From the NCBI GenBank assembly GCA_046350555.1, contig JAXMAF010000012.1:131252-195251 (forward strand): a stretch of DNA of 64,000 nucleotides, in the 5' to 3' direction. Made by a program: the position numbers and the translations under genes. Position 1 is the stretch's first letter. Each line of letters opens with the position of its first letter. Shown in pieces: positions 27,004-35,100 of this stretch. The notes under the pieces were generated by a model that was not told where the DNA came from, searched no databases, and saw only the letters and a program-made list of their open reading frames with translations. The DNA comes from JAXMAF01 sp046350555 (GTDB taxonomy: Bacteria; Planctomycetota; Phycisphaerae; Phycisphaerales; SM1A02).

Positions 27004-27333
27004 ATGGTGAACGCACGCAGGCGGTGCTTTGCCCTTCCTGGGGCTTGGATGTTGGTTGGTTCAGTGGCGGGCACGTCGATGGTGGCGTGCGGCGACGCGA
27101 ACGCGGCAATGACGCGGACTCGATCGGACTCGGTGGTTGTCGCGACACCCGCCGAATCGAAACTGGGCGACGGGCCCGAGTTCATCGAGCGAATCCGGGC
27201 AGTCCCCCGTGCGTCAATCCATGCCCCGGCGCTCGAATCGCTGCGCCGCCGCACGTCGACGGTGACGCGGATCGCCATCGCGATCGAGCCCGACCGTGAG
27301 GTCGCTGTCAACTTCCTGTCAGTCGACCGGTGA
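27004..27333 (+). CDS. small exported protein of unknown function
   Basis: 109 residues. The ATG at 27004 is four bases after a perfect GGAGGA. The start MVNARRRCFALPGAWMLVG, with VAGTSMVACGDANA after it, resembles a signal peptide with possible cleavage near ANA. The rest has no motif I know. A dockerin fragment (GDCNLDGCVDSADLT) follows in a different frame from 27345, so this may be the N-terminal part of a dockerin protein split by one indel. Either way the 3' part is cut off by repeat copy E. Confidence 0.5.
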   Translation: MVNARRRCFALPGAWMLVGSVAGTSMVACGDANAAMTRTRSDSVVVATPAESKLGDGPEFIERIRAVPRASIHAPALESLRRRTSTVTRIAIAIEPDREVAVNFLSVDR

Positions 27334-27440
27334 CGCCGGATGGCGGCATGAGCACGGGCCTGCTCGGCTGCATCGGCCTCCAGCCGGTTCCGCTGCTCGG
27401 CGACTGCAACCTCGATGGATGCGTCGACAGCGCCGACCTG
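27334..27440 (+). pseudogene. truncated dockerin-like end, cut by repeat copy E
   Basis: GLLGCIGLQPVPLLG then GDCNLDGCVDSADLT: the first half of a dockerin-like dyad. It is interrupted exactly where repeat copy E begins (27441), so the usual LGxLLxxWG and the second loop are missing. It probably belongs to the gene at 27004. Confidence 0.5.
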
Positions 27441-27512
27441 ACCCAATCCCGCCGTGAGACGCCGCAGTGGGCAAGGGGTCGAACACATGGAGGTCTACTG
27501 GAATCCGTATCA
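27441..27512 (-). repeat. dispersed TIR element, truncated copy E
   Basis: 72 bp of the family, retaining the TGATACGGATTCCAGTAGAC end (minus strand) and the interior up to GGGTTGGGT-equivalent sequence. The far TIR is lost and joined to a dockerin fragment. Its TGA (27512-27510) is the stop codon of the minus-strand gene 27510-28382. Confidence 0.85.
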
Positions 27513-28382
27513 CTCCACCGGCACCGCGGTCACGTCGACCGCGAGGACTCCGTCCCACAGCGACTTGGGATTGAGCGAGATCATGGAGTAGTAGGGCGGG
27601 GGGAACGCGCTCGTCACCTGGTAGTCCGATGGCCCCAGGTACTTCGACTCCATGGTTCCCCACACGCCCTGGGTGCCGTTGGCGGCCCACTTCTGGCGCA
27701 CGACCACAACCCGCGATTCGCCGGCGGGGATGACGATGTTCGCGGGCCCCAGGTCGAACCGGAACTCGTACGTCGGCTGGACTCCAAGGGGCGGGAAGTC
27801 GATCGTGAAGCCCCACGGCTGGATGTCGGGCTCGCCAAGCACGACTTGCGCGACGGTGCCGGCGCACGAATTCTGTCCCGCCTCGACAAGGTCGTTCCAG
27901 ACCATCACGTCGAAGTACGTCAGGGCGCTGGGATCGCCCGAGGTCGACGCCCGACCGTTGATGACGCGCCATTCCTCGAGTCGGACGTTCGTGTCCGCCG
28001 GTGCGGTGAGAATGACCGGTGTGACGATCTGCGACACGCACGGGTGAGAGGGTTCGATGGGGCCGCCGTTGTTGAACGAGTAGTTTCCGTTGGTCCATAC
28101 CGGCGTGGGGCCGGCCGTGTGACGCAGGCAGATGACGCTTGTGTCCACCGCTCCCCACGCGCCCAGCAGCAGGCCCAAATCAGAGCCGTTCGTCGTCCCA
28201 TCGGCGTTGAGGTCAGCGCCGGGGCCGTTCCAGGCGGCCAGCATGATGCCGAGGTCGCCACCGTCGACCACGTTGTCGCCGTTGAGGTCCGCGGGTTCGC
28301 ACGTGACCGCGCCCGCTTCCCATGCGATCGCCGATGAACCGAGGACCGCCGCGCACCAAATCAAGCTGCTCGCGATGTGCAT
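27510..28382 (-). CDS. secreted protein with N-terminal dockerin-like dyad
   Basis: 290 residues. ATG 28382 follows GGAGGCAAC; the signal peptide is MHIASSLIWCAAVLGSSAIA. Directly after it come the two Ca loops, DLNGDNVVDGGDLGIMLAAW and DLNADGTTNGSDLGLLLGAW. The dyad is therefore at the N-terminus, opposite to the other dockerin proteins here. The remaining ~210 residues are beta-rich (WTNGNYSFNNGGP, DTNVRLEEWRVING, YFDVMVWNDLVEAGQN, YEFRFDLGPANIVIPAGESR) with no catalytic signature; a jelly-roll or binding domain is possible. It ends VDVTAVPVE, and the stop codon is the terminal TGA of repeat copy E. Confidence 0.8.
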   Translation of the reverse strand: MHIASSLIWCAAVLGSSAIAWEAGAVTCEPADLNGDNVVDGGDLGIMLAAWNGPGADLNADGTTNGSDLGLLLGAWGAVDTSVICLRHTAGPTPVWTNGNYSFNNGGPIEPSHPCVSQIVTPVILTAPADTNVRLEEWRVINGRASTSGDPSALTYFDVMVWNDLVEAGQNSCAGTVAQVVLGEPDIQPWGFTIDFPPLGVQPTYEFRFDLGPANIVIPAGESRVVVVRQKWAANGTQGVWGTMESKYLGPSDYQVTSAFPPPYYSMISLNPKSLWDGVLAVDVTAVPVE

Positions 28383-28793
28383 GTTGCCTCCGGGAAGGTT
28401 GAAAGATCCGTGACCAGCGTAACCCGCGGGGGTTGTGCCTGTACAGGGCACGACGGGACCGGCACAGCGTCCGCGAAGTCGTTTGTCATGCATTCGGGTC
28501 GTCGAGATCGTCGTTGTCCCCATCAACCTACCCGCGGTGGCGCCAAGACACCGGCGAGCCGGTGCGCTCGAACGACCGATCGGTGGCGATCGTCAGCTCG
28601 ATGTGCTCCCTCCGAACAGCATCGTCAGCGCGGCGCTCACCACCGGTGTTGCTCTGGACACCGTGCCTCCTAGGAGCTTGCGTCACAGCCCAGATCCGTG
28701 ACCGTCTTGTCCGCGCCGTGGGTCGATTCCCTCGCGACTGCGGCGTCGACCCGATCGGGGACTCCTCGCGGCGCTGCGGCGACCGCTTCGGGA
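28383..28793. other. intergenic stretch with no recognisable gene
   Basis: Between the N-terminal-dockerin gene and the transposase remnant. No open frame here has a ribosome site or recognisable product. The outer boundary of the former insertion sequence probably lies in it, but I find no clear terminal inverted repeat. Confidence 0.4.
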
Positions 28794-29208
28794 TCACACC
28801 GCCATCGTCGCCATCCGTCTCAGGTTCATCGCCATCGTCACGAGGTTCAGCTCGCCAGTCACCTTCCTCAATCCTCGCAGACTGAACTGCCTGAATCCCA
28901 TCGCCTCCTTCAGCCATCCGATCGGTGGCTCCGCGAGGTGCTTCCTTTCCTTGTATCTCTTGCGTCCCTCCTCCGTCCTCAGCATGGCCGCCATCCGGCC
29001 GCCGCCCGAGTCGGATCCGGCGGCCGCCTCGACGCCTTGCCCTCCCGGCCCACGGCGAGACAGCCCGTCGTCCCCTCGCGGCGCTCCAGCGCACCAGTTG
29101 CTCGCGAGAAGCCGGCGTCGGCCAGCACCGTCTTCACGATCGTCGTCGGCGATCCGTCGACGCCAACGCCCGCTCGGACCTCTCGATCATCGGGATCAGC
29201 CGACGTCG
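28794..29208 (-). pseudogene. IS1182-like transposase, C-terminal remnant
   Basis: Read on the minus strand in two frames: DVGRLIPMIERSERAL (29205 downward), VKTVLADAGFS, then KRYKERKHLAEPPIGWLKEA and GFRQFSLRGLRKVTGELNLV to the stop at 28794. VLADAGF and the E-P-P-x-G-W-hK...FRQFSLRG block match the C-terminal DDE catalytic region (last Glu in HLAEPP) of IS1182-type transposases. The N-terminal two thirds are absent and there is at least one frameshift, so it is dead. Its 5' edge is fused directly into the truncated kinase gene at ~29206. Confidence 0.75.
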
Positions 29209-30134
29209 GCCATGAAGGCGAACGTCCCGGCGCCGTGTTCGTCGCGACGCGGCGGCCGCGACAGGTCGATCGCCGCGGCAAGACCGAGATCGAGGACCTT
29301 CACCGTCCCATCGGGCCGCACCACGATGTTCGACGGTTTCAGGTCGCGGTGCGTGAAGCGCCGTTCGTGCAGGTGCGCGACGCCGTCGCACGCCTGAACC
29401 ACGAGCGAGACGATGCCGGCCGTGTCGTCGCGCAGCGTCCGGGCGTGCGTCGTGATCGGCGTCGCGCCGCGCACGAGCTCCATCGCAAGCCAGGGAACCG
29501 CGGCGCGCCTCGAGCCGGCGCCGACGACTTCGACGCCGCCTCCGAAGAGCGTGGCGAGGTTGGCATGAGGGTCGATCGCGCGCAGGGCGGTCGTCTCGCG
29601 CAGGAATCGAGCGGTCGCCCGACGAAGGGCGGCGCGCTGGGCTTGAGCCGCGCGCTGGGCTTGAGCCTCGCGCTGCGCTTGAGCTGCGCGCTGCGCTTGA
29701 CCCGCGCGCTTCGCTTGGGCGACCGCCACGGGCTCGAGCAGCTTCAGCGCAACCGTTCGGCCGCGAATCCCCTTGGCCTCGAAGACCGCGCCGAAGCCGC
29801 CGACTCCCAGGAGAATCCCGATGTCGAACGATCCGAAGCGGCGATGCTCCCACAGCCGCCACGGCTCGCGGACGACGAAGTGGGCGCGGACGAGCTCGAT
29901 CACCGTCGCCGCGACGCCCTCGTCCGGGAGCCGAGCAAGCCTCGCCGAACGCTCCTCGCACGGTTCAACCGGCTCGATCTCGTCGATGACCCGGAACGCA
30001 CGCAGGAAGTCCTCGGCGGAGGGTTTGGCCGCCTCGGCCGCGTTCGTCCGGCGCTTCGTCGCCGTGCGCCGCTCGACGCCACGCGCGCTGGCGGCGCGCT
30101 TCCCACCTGCCACAGTACGACCCATTCTCGCCAT
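29196..30134 (-). pseudogene. Ser/Thr protein kinase truncated at the activation loop
   Basis: 312 codons. After a basic N-terminus the kinase domain starts near residue 95: LLGVGGFGAVFEAKG (glycine loop), VALKLLEP (catalytic Lys), HRDLKPSN (catalytic loop) and DLGLA in place of DFG. It reaches GTFAFMA, where PEQ should follow, but the sequence switches to DVG of a transposase remnant and stops. The whole C-lobe is missing, so no active kinase is expected. Between the Lys and helix C is a low-complexity insert of (AQAQR)-type repeats, encoded by tandem ~18-bp units at 29630-29720. Upstream lies a MITE-like element. Confidence 0.8.
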
Positions 30135-30181
30135 CGGGTTTCATGCTCGTCGATGCGATGCGATCCCGCAACCGGCGTTAA

Positions 30182-30360
30182 CACTACAGCGCCCCTTGGC
30201 TCCTGCTGCGACCGTCCGGAGCGGCATTTCCGCTGCGTCAGAGCTTGCGTTCGAGGCTTGATGGCTCACAGAGGAGCCACCGGCGCCTCGAACGCGGCGC
30301 TCTTCCTTGCGGGAAGCCACTCCGAGCGGTCTCGCGACGGAGCCAAGGGGCGCTTTAGTG
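30182..30360 (-). mobile_element. MITE-like element, copy 2
   Basis: 179 bp. Ends CACTACAGCGCCCCTTGGCT and, inverted, CACTAAAGCGCCCCTTGGCT. Its reverse complement matches copy 1 (19922-20099) almost base for base. TA lies exactly one base outside both ends (30179-30180 and 30362-30363), as in copy 1. It sits 47 bases upstream of the truncated kinase start. Confidence 0.85.
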
Positions 30361-30394
30361 CTAGGACGAGGGTGCCTCGCCGTCGCAGCGAGAC

Positions 30395-30411
30395 CTTCAC
30401 ATCATGTGAAG
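30395..30411. promoter_or_regulatory. palindrome upstream of the phd-like gene
   Basis: CTTCACAT-C-ATGTGAAG, perfect 8-bp arms, ~70 bases before the antitoxin start. A direct repeat ACTGGTTGA-ACTGGTTGA lies just before the gene. Phd-type antitoxins usually bind palindromes in their own promoter, so this is a candidate operator. Confidence 0.4.
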
Positions 30412-30478
30412 ATCATCGGTTCGGCATCGTGAAACCGCGATGTGGACGCATCAAACTGGTTGAACTGGTTGATACATC

Positions 30479-30787
30479 ATGGACGCTACCTTCATGGACT
30501 TCATCGGCTCCTTCGACGCGAAGACGCATCTGGCGCGATTGCCCACGCGCGCCGAGCGCGGCGAGTCGTTCGCCATCCTGCGGCGCGGTCGTGCGGTGGC
30601 GAAACTGGCGCCCGTCGCCGGTGACGGCGCGCAGCGGCGGAGTCCCGGCGATGTTGTCGCGCGGTTCCGGACCCTGCGCGAGCGGATCGCATGCGCTCAC
30701 AGCACGGCGCGGCGAAGGGGCGGCGGAGGCGAAGCCGCGGCTGCATCCACGATCCGCGAGATGATCAATGATGGTCGGAAGCGCTGA
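30479..30787 (+). CDS. Phd/YefM-family antitoxin, orphan
   Basis: 102 residues. MDFIGSFDAKTHLARLPTRA, then ERGESFAILRRGRAVAKLAP, is the Phd/YefM N-terminal DNA-binding fold: a strand, the AKTHL helix and the RGRxVAKL strand. The C-terminal half is a positively charged linker with a final helix (STIREMINDGRKR) that would neutralise a toxin. Normally a PIN (VapC) or RelE/Doc toxin follows within a few bases; here the next gene is a convergent aminotransferase, so no partner is present. It could act in trans or be a remnant. Start could be Met1 or Met6. Confidence 0.75.
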   Translation: MDATFMDFIGSFDAKTHLARLPTRAERGESFAILRRGRAVAKLAPVAGDGAQRRSPGDVVARFRTLRERIACAHSTARRRGGGGEAAAASTIREMINDGRKR

Positions 30788-30809
30788 GCGCCGCGCCGCC
30801 GAACCTCGC

Positions 30810-32201
30810 CTACCGCGACTCCGCCTCGGTCAAGCATCGATCCAGCACTTCGAGCAGGAATTGCACATCCTCCTCGGTGATGCACATCGGCGGCTTGATG
30901 CGGATCACGTTGCCGAAGAAGCCGCCCTTGCCGAGGAGCACGCCGAGGTCCTTGGCGCGCTCGAAGATGTCGGCGGTCTCCTTCGTCGCGGGCGTCTTCG
31001 TGGTGCGATCCGTGACGAGTTCCATTCCCACCATCAGCCCCCGGCCGCGCACGTCGCCGATGAGGCGGTGGCGCCGCTGGAGTGCGCGCAGCCCATCGAC
31101 GAGCTTCGCGCCGACGCGCTTCGCGTGGGCTTGCACGCCCTCGTCGAGGATCACGTTCAGCGTCGCGAGTCCCTGCGCCGTCGAGACCGGGTTGCCGCCG
31201 AACGTGTTGAAGTGGATGCGGCTGGTGAGCGACTTCGCGATGTCGGCGCGCGTGACCACCGCGGCCAGTGGACAGCCGTTGCCGATGCCCTTGGCCATCG
31301 TGACGATGTCCGGCGTGACGCCGTGGTTCTCGAAGCCCCAGAAGGCATCTCCGGTGCGGCCGAAGCCCGTCTGGACCTCGTCCGCGATGCACAGCCCGCC
31401 GGCGTCGCGCACGTGCTTGAACGCGTGCTCGAGGTATCCCGGCGGCATCTCCACCACGCCGCCGACACCCTGCGTTGGCTCGGCGATGAACGCGGCGATC
31501 CTGCCGCTGGTGCCTTGGCGAACGAGGTCCAGCACGTCGGCGGCGTACTTCGCGCCGGCGTTCGCATCGTCGTAGCCGAACGGCCCGCGATAGCGATCGG
31601 GCAGCACGGAGTGGTGCACGCCAAAGCCGTGGGCGACGTTGAACTTCCACGTGCTGTGCGCGGTGAGCGCCATCGGCGTCTGCGAACCGCCGTGGTAGCC
31701 GTTGCGCAGGGCGATCACGTCGTAGTTGCCGGTGAACGCCCGGGCCATCAGGATCGCAAGGTCGTTCGCCTCGCTGCCGGAGTTGACGAAGTAGCACACG
31801 TCGAGCCCGCTGCCGCGCGGAAAGGTCGATGCCAGCTTCTTCGCGAAGAGCGCGACGTTGGGATTGAGGTAGATGGTCGTGGTGTGCTGAAGGAGCTCGT
31901 TCTGCGCATGCACCGCGGCGATGACCTTCGGATGACAGTGCCCCACGCTCACCGACACGATCCCCGCGAAGGCGTCGAGGTATCGCCGCCCCGTCTCGTC
32001 GAAGAGGTACTGCATCTTCCCCTCGACGATCATGATCGGATCGCGGTAGTAGGTGACCAGCGCGGGTGTCAGGTGCTCGCGCCGCATCGCGAGGACTTCC
32101 TGCTTGGTCGGGCCGGTGTACGGCGCAGGTCGATGGTTGAAGGGCGGCAGCGTCGGTTGGGCTGCGGCCGTCGAGGCGGGACGCGATGAGGTCGTTGTCA
32201 T
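30810..32201 (-). CDS. class III omega-aminotransferase (beta-alanine/beta-aminoisobutyrate type)
   Basis: PLP enzyme, 463 residues. Landmarks: YLDAFAGIVSVSVGHCHP, NSGSEANDLAILMARAFTGN, YHGGSQTPMALT, FIAEPTQGVGG, DEVQTGFGRTG and the PLP lysine in IVTMAKGIGNG. Closest in style to AGXT2-like/alanine-glyoxylate and beta-alanine-pyruvate transaminases. In this setting it would convert beta-alanine (from uracil) and beta-aminoisobutyrate (from thymine) to malonate and methylmalonate semialdehydes. I start at ATG 32201 (MTTTSSRP); the longer frame upstream translates a 9-bp repeat and is unlikely. Same strand as the permease and ureidopropionase upstream. Confidence 0.88.
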   Translation of the reverse strand: MTTTSSRPASTAAAQPTLPPFNHRPAPYTGPTKQEVLAMRREHLTPALVTYYRDPIMIVEGKMQYLFDETGRRYLDAFAGIVSVSVGHCHPKVIAAVHAQNELLQHTTTIYLNPNVALFAKKLASTFPRGSGLDVCYFVNSGSEANDLAILMARAFTGNYDVIALRNGYHGGSQTPMALTAHSTWKFNVAHGFGVHHSVLPDRYRGPFGYDDANAGAKYAADVLDLVRQGTSGRIAAFIAEPTQGVGGVVEMPPGYLEHAFKHVRDAGGLCIADEVQTGFGRTGDAFWGFENHGVTPDIVTMAKGIGNGCPLAAVVTRADIAKSLTSRIHFNTFGGNPVSTAQGLATLNVILDEGVQAHAKRVGAKLVDGLRALQRRHRLIGDVRGRGLMVGMELVTDRTTKTPATKETADIFERAKDLGVLLGKGGFFGNVIRIKPPMCITEEDVQFLLEVLDRCLTEAESR

Positions 32202-32340
32202 GGTGGCGGGCCGTCGAGGAGTCGAGTCGAGCGGTGCAGCGAGCGTGCGGGGAATCTTTCGCGTGCGGGCGCGCAGGCGTGGACGACACGTCCCGACGTG
32301 CCCCCTCGCGCGGCGGCCGCGCCGCCAGCCCCCCCGCATG

Positions 32341-32385
32341 TCCCACATGTCCCACATGTCCCACATGTCCCACATGTCCCACATG
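32341..32385 (-). repeat. 9-bp tandem repeat between aminotransferase and permease genes
   Basis: Five perfect copies of TCCCACATG, preceded by GCATG, in the 222-bp gap upstream of the aminotransferase start. Each unit contains CATG, so the array has ATG triplets on both strands. It lies where a promoter or 5' leader of the aminotransferase would be. Confidence 0.9.
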
Positions 32386-32423
32386 GCGGGAGAGGGGAGG
32401 GGATCGCCATCGAACGCCCGGCC

Positions 32424-33881
32424 TCAGCCGCGTCGCGGCGCCGGCACCGCCCGTCCGCGCATCAGCACATAGTAGAGAATCGCCGCGATCGCCACTCCCA
32501 CGAACCATGCGTACCCGTAGATCGTGTCGAAGATCGGCGGGAAGCGCGTCGTGCCGGTCGCCGCGTTCACGAACCCCGGCAGGTTCGGCAGCACGGCGAA
32601 GACGAGCGCGGCGACAGCGCGCCAGTTGACTCCTCGGTACTGTCCAGCCGGGTCGTACAGCGCCGCCTCGTCGAGCCGCATGCGCCGGAGCACGAAGTAG
32701 TCGCACAGCATGATGCCCGCGATCGGCCCGAGCAGGGCGCTGTAGCCGATCAGCCACGTGAAGAGGTACGCGCTCAGGCTCTCGAGCAGGTACCACGGCA
32801 TCATCACCACGCCGATGGCGCACGTGAGCAGGGCGCCGGCGCGAAAACTCACGCGCGACGGCCACAGGTTGGAGAAGCCGTTGGCCGGGCTCACGATGTT
32901 CGCCGCGATGTTGGTGGAGAGCGTCGCGACCAGGATCGCCAGCATCGCGATCACCACCACCGGCGGCGAGGCGCCAAGCCTGCCGACGAGCTCGACGGGA
33001 TCCCAGATCGCCTTGCCGAAGATCACCACGGTCGCCGACGTGACCACGATGCCGATGAAGCAGAAGAGCGTCATCGTGGTGGGCAGCCCCAGGAGCTGCC
33101 CAAGCGCCTGATCGCGTTGCGACCGGCAATAGCGCGTGAAGTCGGGGATGTTCAGCGACAGCGTCGCCCAGAAGCCGACCATCGCGGTGAGCTGGGGGAA
33201 GAAGACCCGCCAGAACTGTCCCGGCCTCTCGAAGCGGCTGGAAGGGAAGAGCGACGCGATGTCATCGACGCGCATCACGGCCCACGCGAGGAGCGCCAGT
33301 CCCGCCGCGATCAGGAACGGCGCCGACCACGCCTCGACCCACTTGATGCTGTCGATGCCGAAGAGGACGAGCACGACGTGGACCAGCCAGAACGCGAGGA
33401 AGCAGCCGAACTGCGCCGCGGTGAGGCCGATGACGGCGAGCCTGTGCGTGTCCGTGGCGACATCGATGGCGCCCATGGCCCCGAGGATCTGGTAGATCGC
33501 GGCGCCGCCGATCCACGTCTGGATGCCGAACCATCCGCAGGCGACGAGCGCCCGGGCGATCGACGGGATCTGGGCGCCCGCCGTTCCGAAGCTCGCGCGG
33601 GCCAGCACCGGAAACGGCACGCCGTACTTCGTTCCGCCATGACCATTGAGGATCATCGGAACGAGCACGACGAGGTTCCCCAGCAGCACCGTGGCCACGG
33701 CCTGCCACCAGCTCATGCCCTGCTCGATCATGCCGGCGGCGAGCATGTACGTCGGGATGCACACCGCCATCCCGATCCAAAGCGCCGCGACATGCCACAT
33801 GCTCCACGTGCGCTGGGCCGGCGTGGTCGGCGCGAGATCCGGGTTCGTGAGCGTGCTGTTCACGAGGGGTGTATCGGCCAT
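32424..33881 (-). CDS. NCS1-family nucleobase permease
   Basis: 485 residues with about twelve hydrophobic segments, a sodium- or proton-coupled importer of the nucleobase:cation symporter-1 family (uracil, cytosine, allantoin, hydantoin). Family features: WSMWHVAALWIGMAVCIPTY (helix 1), NGHGGTKYGVPFPVLARASFG, the WFGIQTWIGG helix, SLNIPDFTRYCRSQ, PANGFSNLWP and DYFVLRRMRLD. Lying between beta-ureidopropionase (13 bases upstream) and the aminotransferase, uracil/thymine or dihydropyrimidine uptake is the best guess. The exact substrate is not determinable. Confidence 0.9.
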   Translation of the reverse strand: MADTPLVNSTLTNPDLAPTTPAQRTWSMWHVAALWIGMAVCIPTYMLAAGMIEQGMSWWQAVATVLLGNLVVLVPMILNGHGGTKYGVPFPVLARASFGTAGAQIPSIARALVACGWFGIQTWIGGAAIYQILGAMGAIDVATDTHRLAVIGLTAAQFGCFLAFWLVHVVLVLFGIDSIKWVEAWSAPFLIAAGLALLAWAVMRVDDIASLFPSSRFERPGQFWRVFFPQLTAMVGFWATLSLNIPDFTRYCRSQRDQALGQLLGLPTTMTLFCFIGIVVTSATVVIFGKAIWDPVELVGRLGASPPVVVIAMLAILVATLSTNIAANIVSPANGFSNLWPSRVSFRAGALLTCAIGVVMMPWYLLESLSAYLFTWLIGYSALLGPIAGIMLCDYFVLRRMRLDEAALYDPAGQYRGVNWRAVAALVFAVLPNLPGFVNAATGTTRFPPIFDTIYGYAWFVGVAIAAILYYVLMRGRAVPAPRRG

Positions 33882-33893
33882 TCCGCCGTGCCG

Positions 33894-34763
33894 TTATGGC
33901 CGCGCGATGCGCTCGTACGACTCCGGCCGCCGGTCGCGGTAGAACTGCCAGACGCTGCGGACCTCGCGGATCATGTCGAGATCGAGATCGGCGACGACCA
34001 CCTCGTCCCGGTCGCGCGAGGCCTGGGCGATGATCTGTCCGCGCGGATCGCAGAAGTACGACTGGCCGTAGAACTCGCCGATGTTCCACGGCTGCTCGCG
34101 CCCCACGCGATTGATCGCGCCGACGAAGTACTGGTTGGCGACCGCGTGCGCCGGCTGCTCGATCCTCCAGAGATGCTCGCTCAGCCCCGCGACCGTCGCG
34201 GAAGGATTGAAGACGATCTCCGCGCCGTTGAGCCCCAGCTCGCGCGCACCCTCGGGGAAGTGCCGGTCATAACAGATGTACACGCCGATCCTCCCGAAGC
34301 GCGTATTGAAGACCGGATAGCCGAGGTTTCCCGGCCTGAAGTAGAACTTCTCCCAGAAGCCGGGATGGCAGTGGGGAATGTGGCACTTGCGGTACTTGCC
34401 GAGGAACTCGCCGCGCTCGTCGATCACCGCGGCGGTGTTGTAGAAGAGCCCCGCCATCTCCGCCTCGTAGAGCGGGACGATCATGACCATGCCGTGCTTC
34501 CTCGCGACGTCGCGCATGAGCCGCACCGTCGGGCCATCGGGGATCGCCTCCGCCGTGTCGTACCAGCGCGTCTCCTGCTCTGCGCAGAAGTACGGACCGC
34601 AGAAGATCTCCTGGAGGCAGCAGACCTGTGCGCCCTGCTCGGCCGCCCGGGCGATCAGCGGCAGGTGCTTGTCGATCATCGCCTGCTTCACCTTCGCGAG
34701 CGGCGCGTCGGGCGCGAGCGGGTTCGAGCACTGGATGAGGGCGGCGCGGGTGATGCGGGGCAT
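33894..34763 (-). CDS. beta-ureidopropionase / N-carbamoyl-beta-alanine amidohydrolase (nitrilase superfamily)
   Basis: 289 residues. Catalytic triad of the nitrilase superfamily is present: Glu52 (LQEIFCGPYF), Lys126 (KYRKCHIP) and Cys164 (ICYDRHFPEG). Further family matches are HPGFWEKFYFRPGN, AHAVANQYFVGAINRVG and FYGQSYFCDPRG. It would hydrolyse N-carbamoyl-beta-alanine/N-carbamoyl-beta-aminoisobutyrate to the beta-amino acid, CO2 and ammonia, the third catabolic step. Related enzymes (N-carbamoylputrescine amidohydrolase) are close in sequence, but the gene set favours ureidopropionase. 13 bases upstream of the NCS1 permease, likely one transcript. Confidence 0.88.
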   Translation of the reverse strand: MPRITRAALIQCSNPLAPDAPLAKVKQAMIDKHLPLIARAAEQGAQVCCLQEIFCGPYFCAEQETRWYDTAEAIPDGPTVRLMRDVARKHGMVMIVPLYEAEMAGLFYNTAAVIDERGEFLGKYRKCHIPHCHPGFWEKFYFRPGNLGYPVFNTRFGRIGVYICYDRHFPEGARELGLNGAEIVFNPSATVAGLSEHLWRIEQPAHAVANQYFVGAINRVGREQPWNIGEFYGQSYFCDPRGQIIAQASRDRDEVVVADLDLDMIREVRSVWQFYRDRRPESYERIARP

Positions 34764-34856
34764 GGTTGGAATCGAGAGTCCTGTCCAACAGCGTACTGCA
34801 CCGGCGAGTCACATGACATCCATGCCGCCCCTACACTTGGTCGATCGGACTCCACC

Positions 34857-35096
34857 ATGTCGTCAACGACGCGAGTCGAAGTGAACCCGAAGGTGATGCT
34901 CGGCAAGCCCGTGATTCGCGGGACGCGCATCCCCGTCGAGTTGCTCCTCCGCAAGCTCAGCGAGGGCGCGAGCGAGGCGGATCTGCTCGACGCATACCCC
35001 CGGCTGACGCAAGACGATCTTCATGCGGCGCTCGCCTATGCGGCGGACGTGGTGGGCCATGCGGAGACCGTGACACTCGAGCCGGGGCGGCGCTGA
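34857..35096 (+). CDS. DUF433-family antitoxin
   Basis: 79 residues. VEVNPKVMLGKPVIRGTRIP, VELLLRKLSEG and LLDAYPRLTQDDLHAALAYA are the DUF433 signature, a small helix-turn-helix protein commonly paired with PIN-like toxins. The ATG at 34857 follows CTCCACC, without a strong ribosome site. The gene is four bases upstream of a DUF5615 toxin, the usual order. The pair is transcribed against the pyrimidine genes on both sides, as expected for an inserted accessory module. Confidence 0.85.
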   Translation: MSSTTRVEVNPKVMLGKPVIRGTRIPVELLLRKLSEGASEADLLDAYPRLTQDDLHAALAYAADVVGHAETVTLEPGRR

Positions 35097-35100
35097 CGAC

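Noticed and set aside
32298..35096. 932-codon plus-strand frame over the permease region
   Set aside because: It is antisense to three good genes; only its last 79 codons (DUF433) are real.
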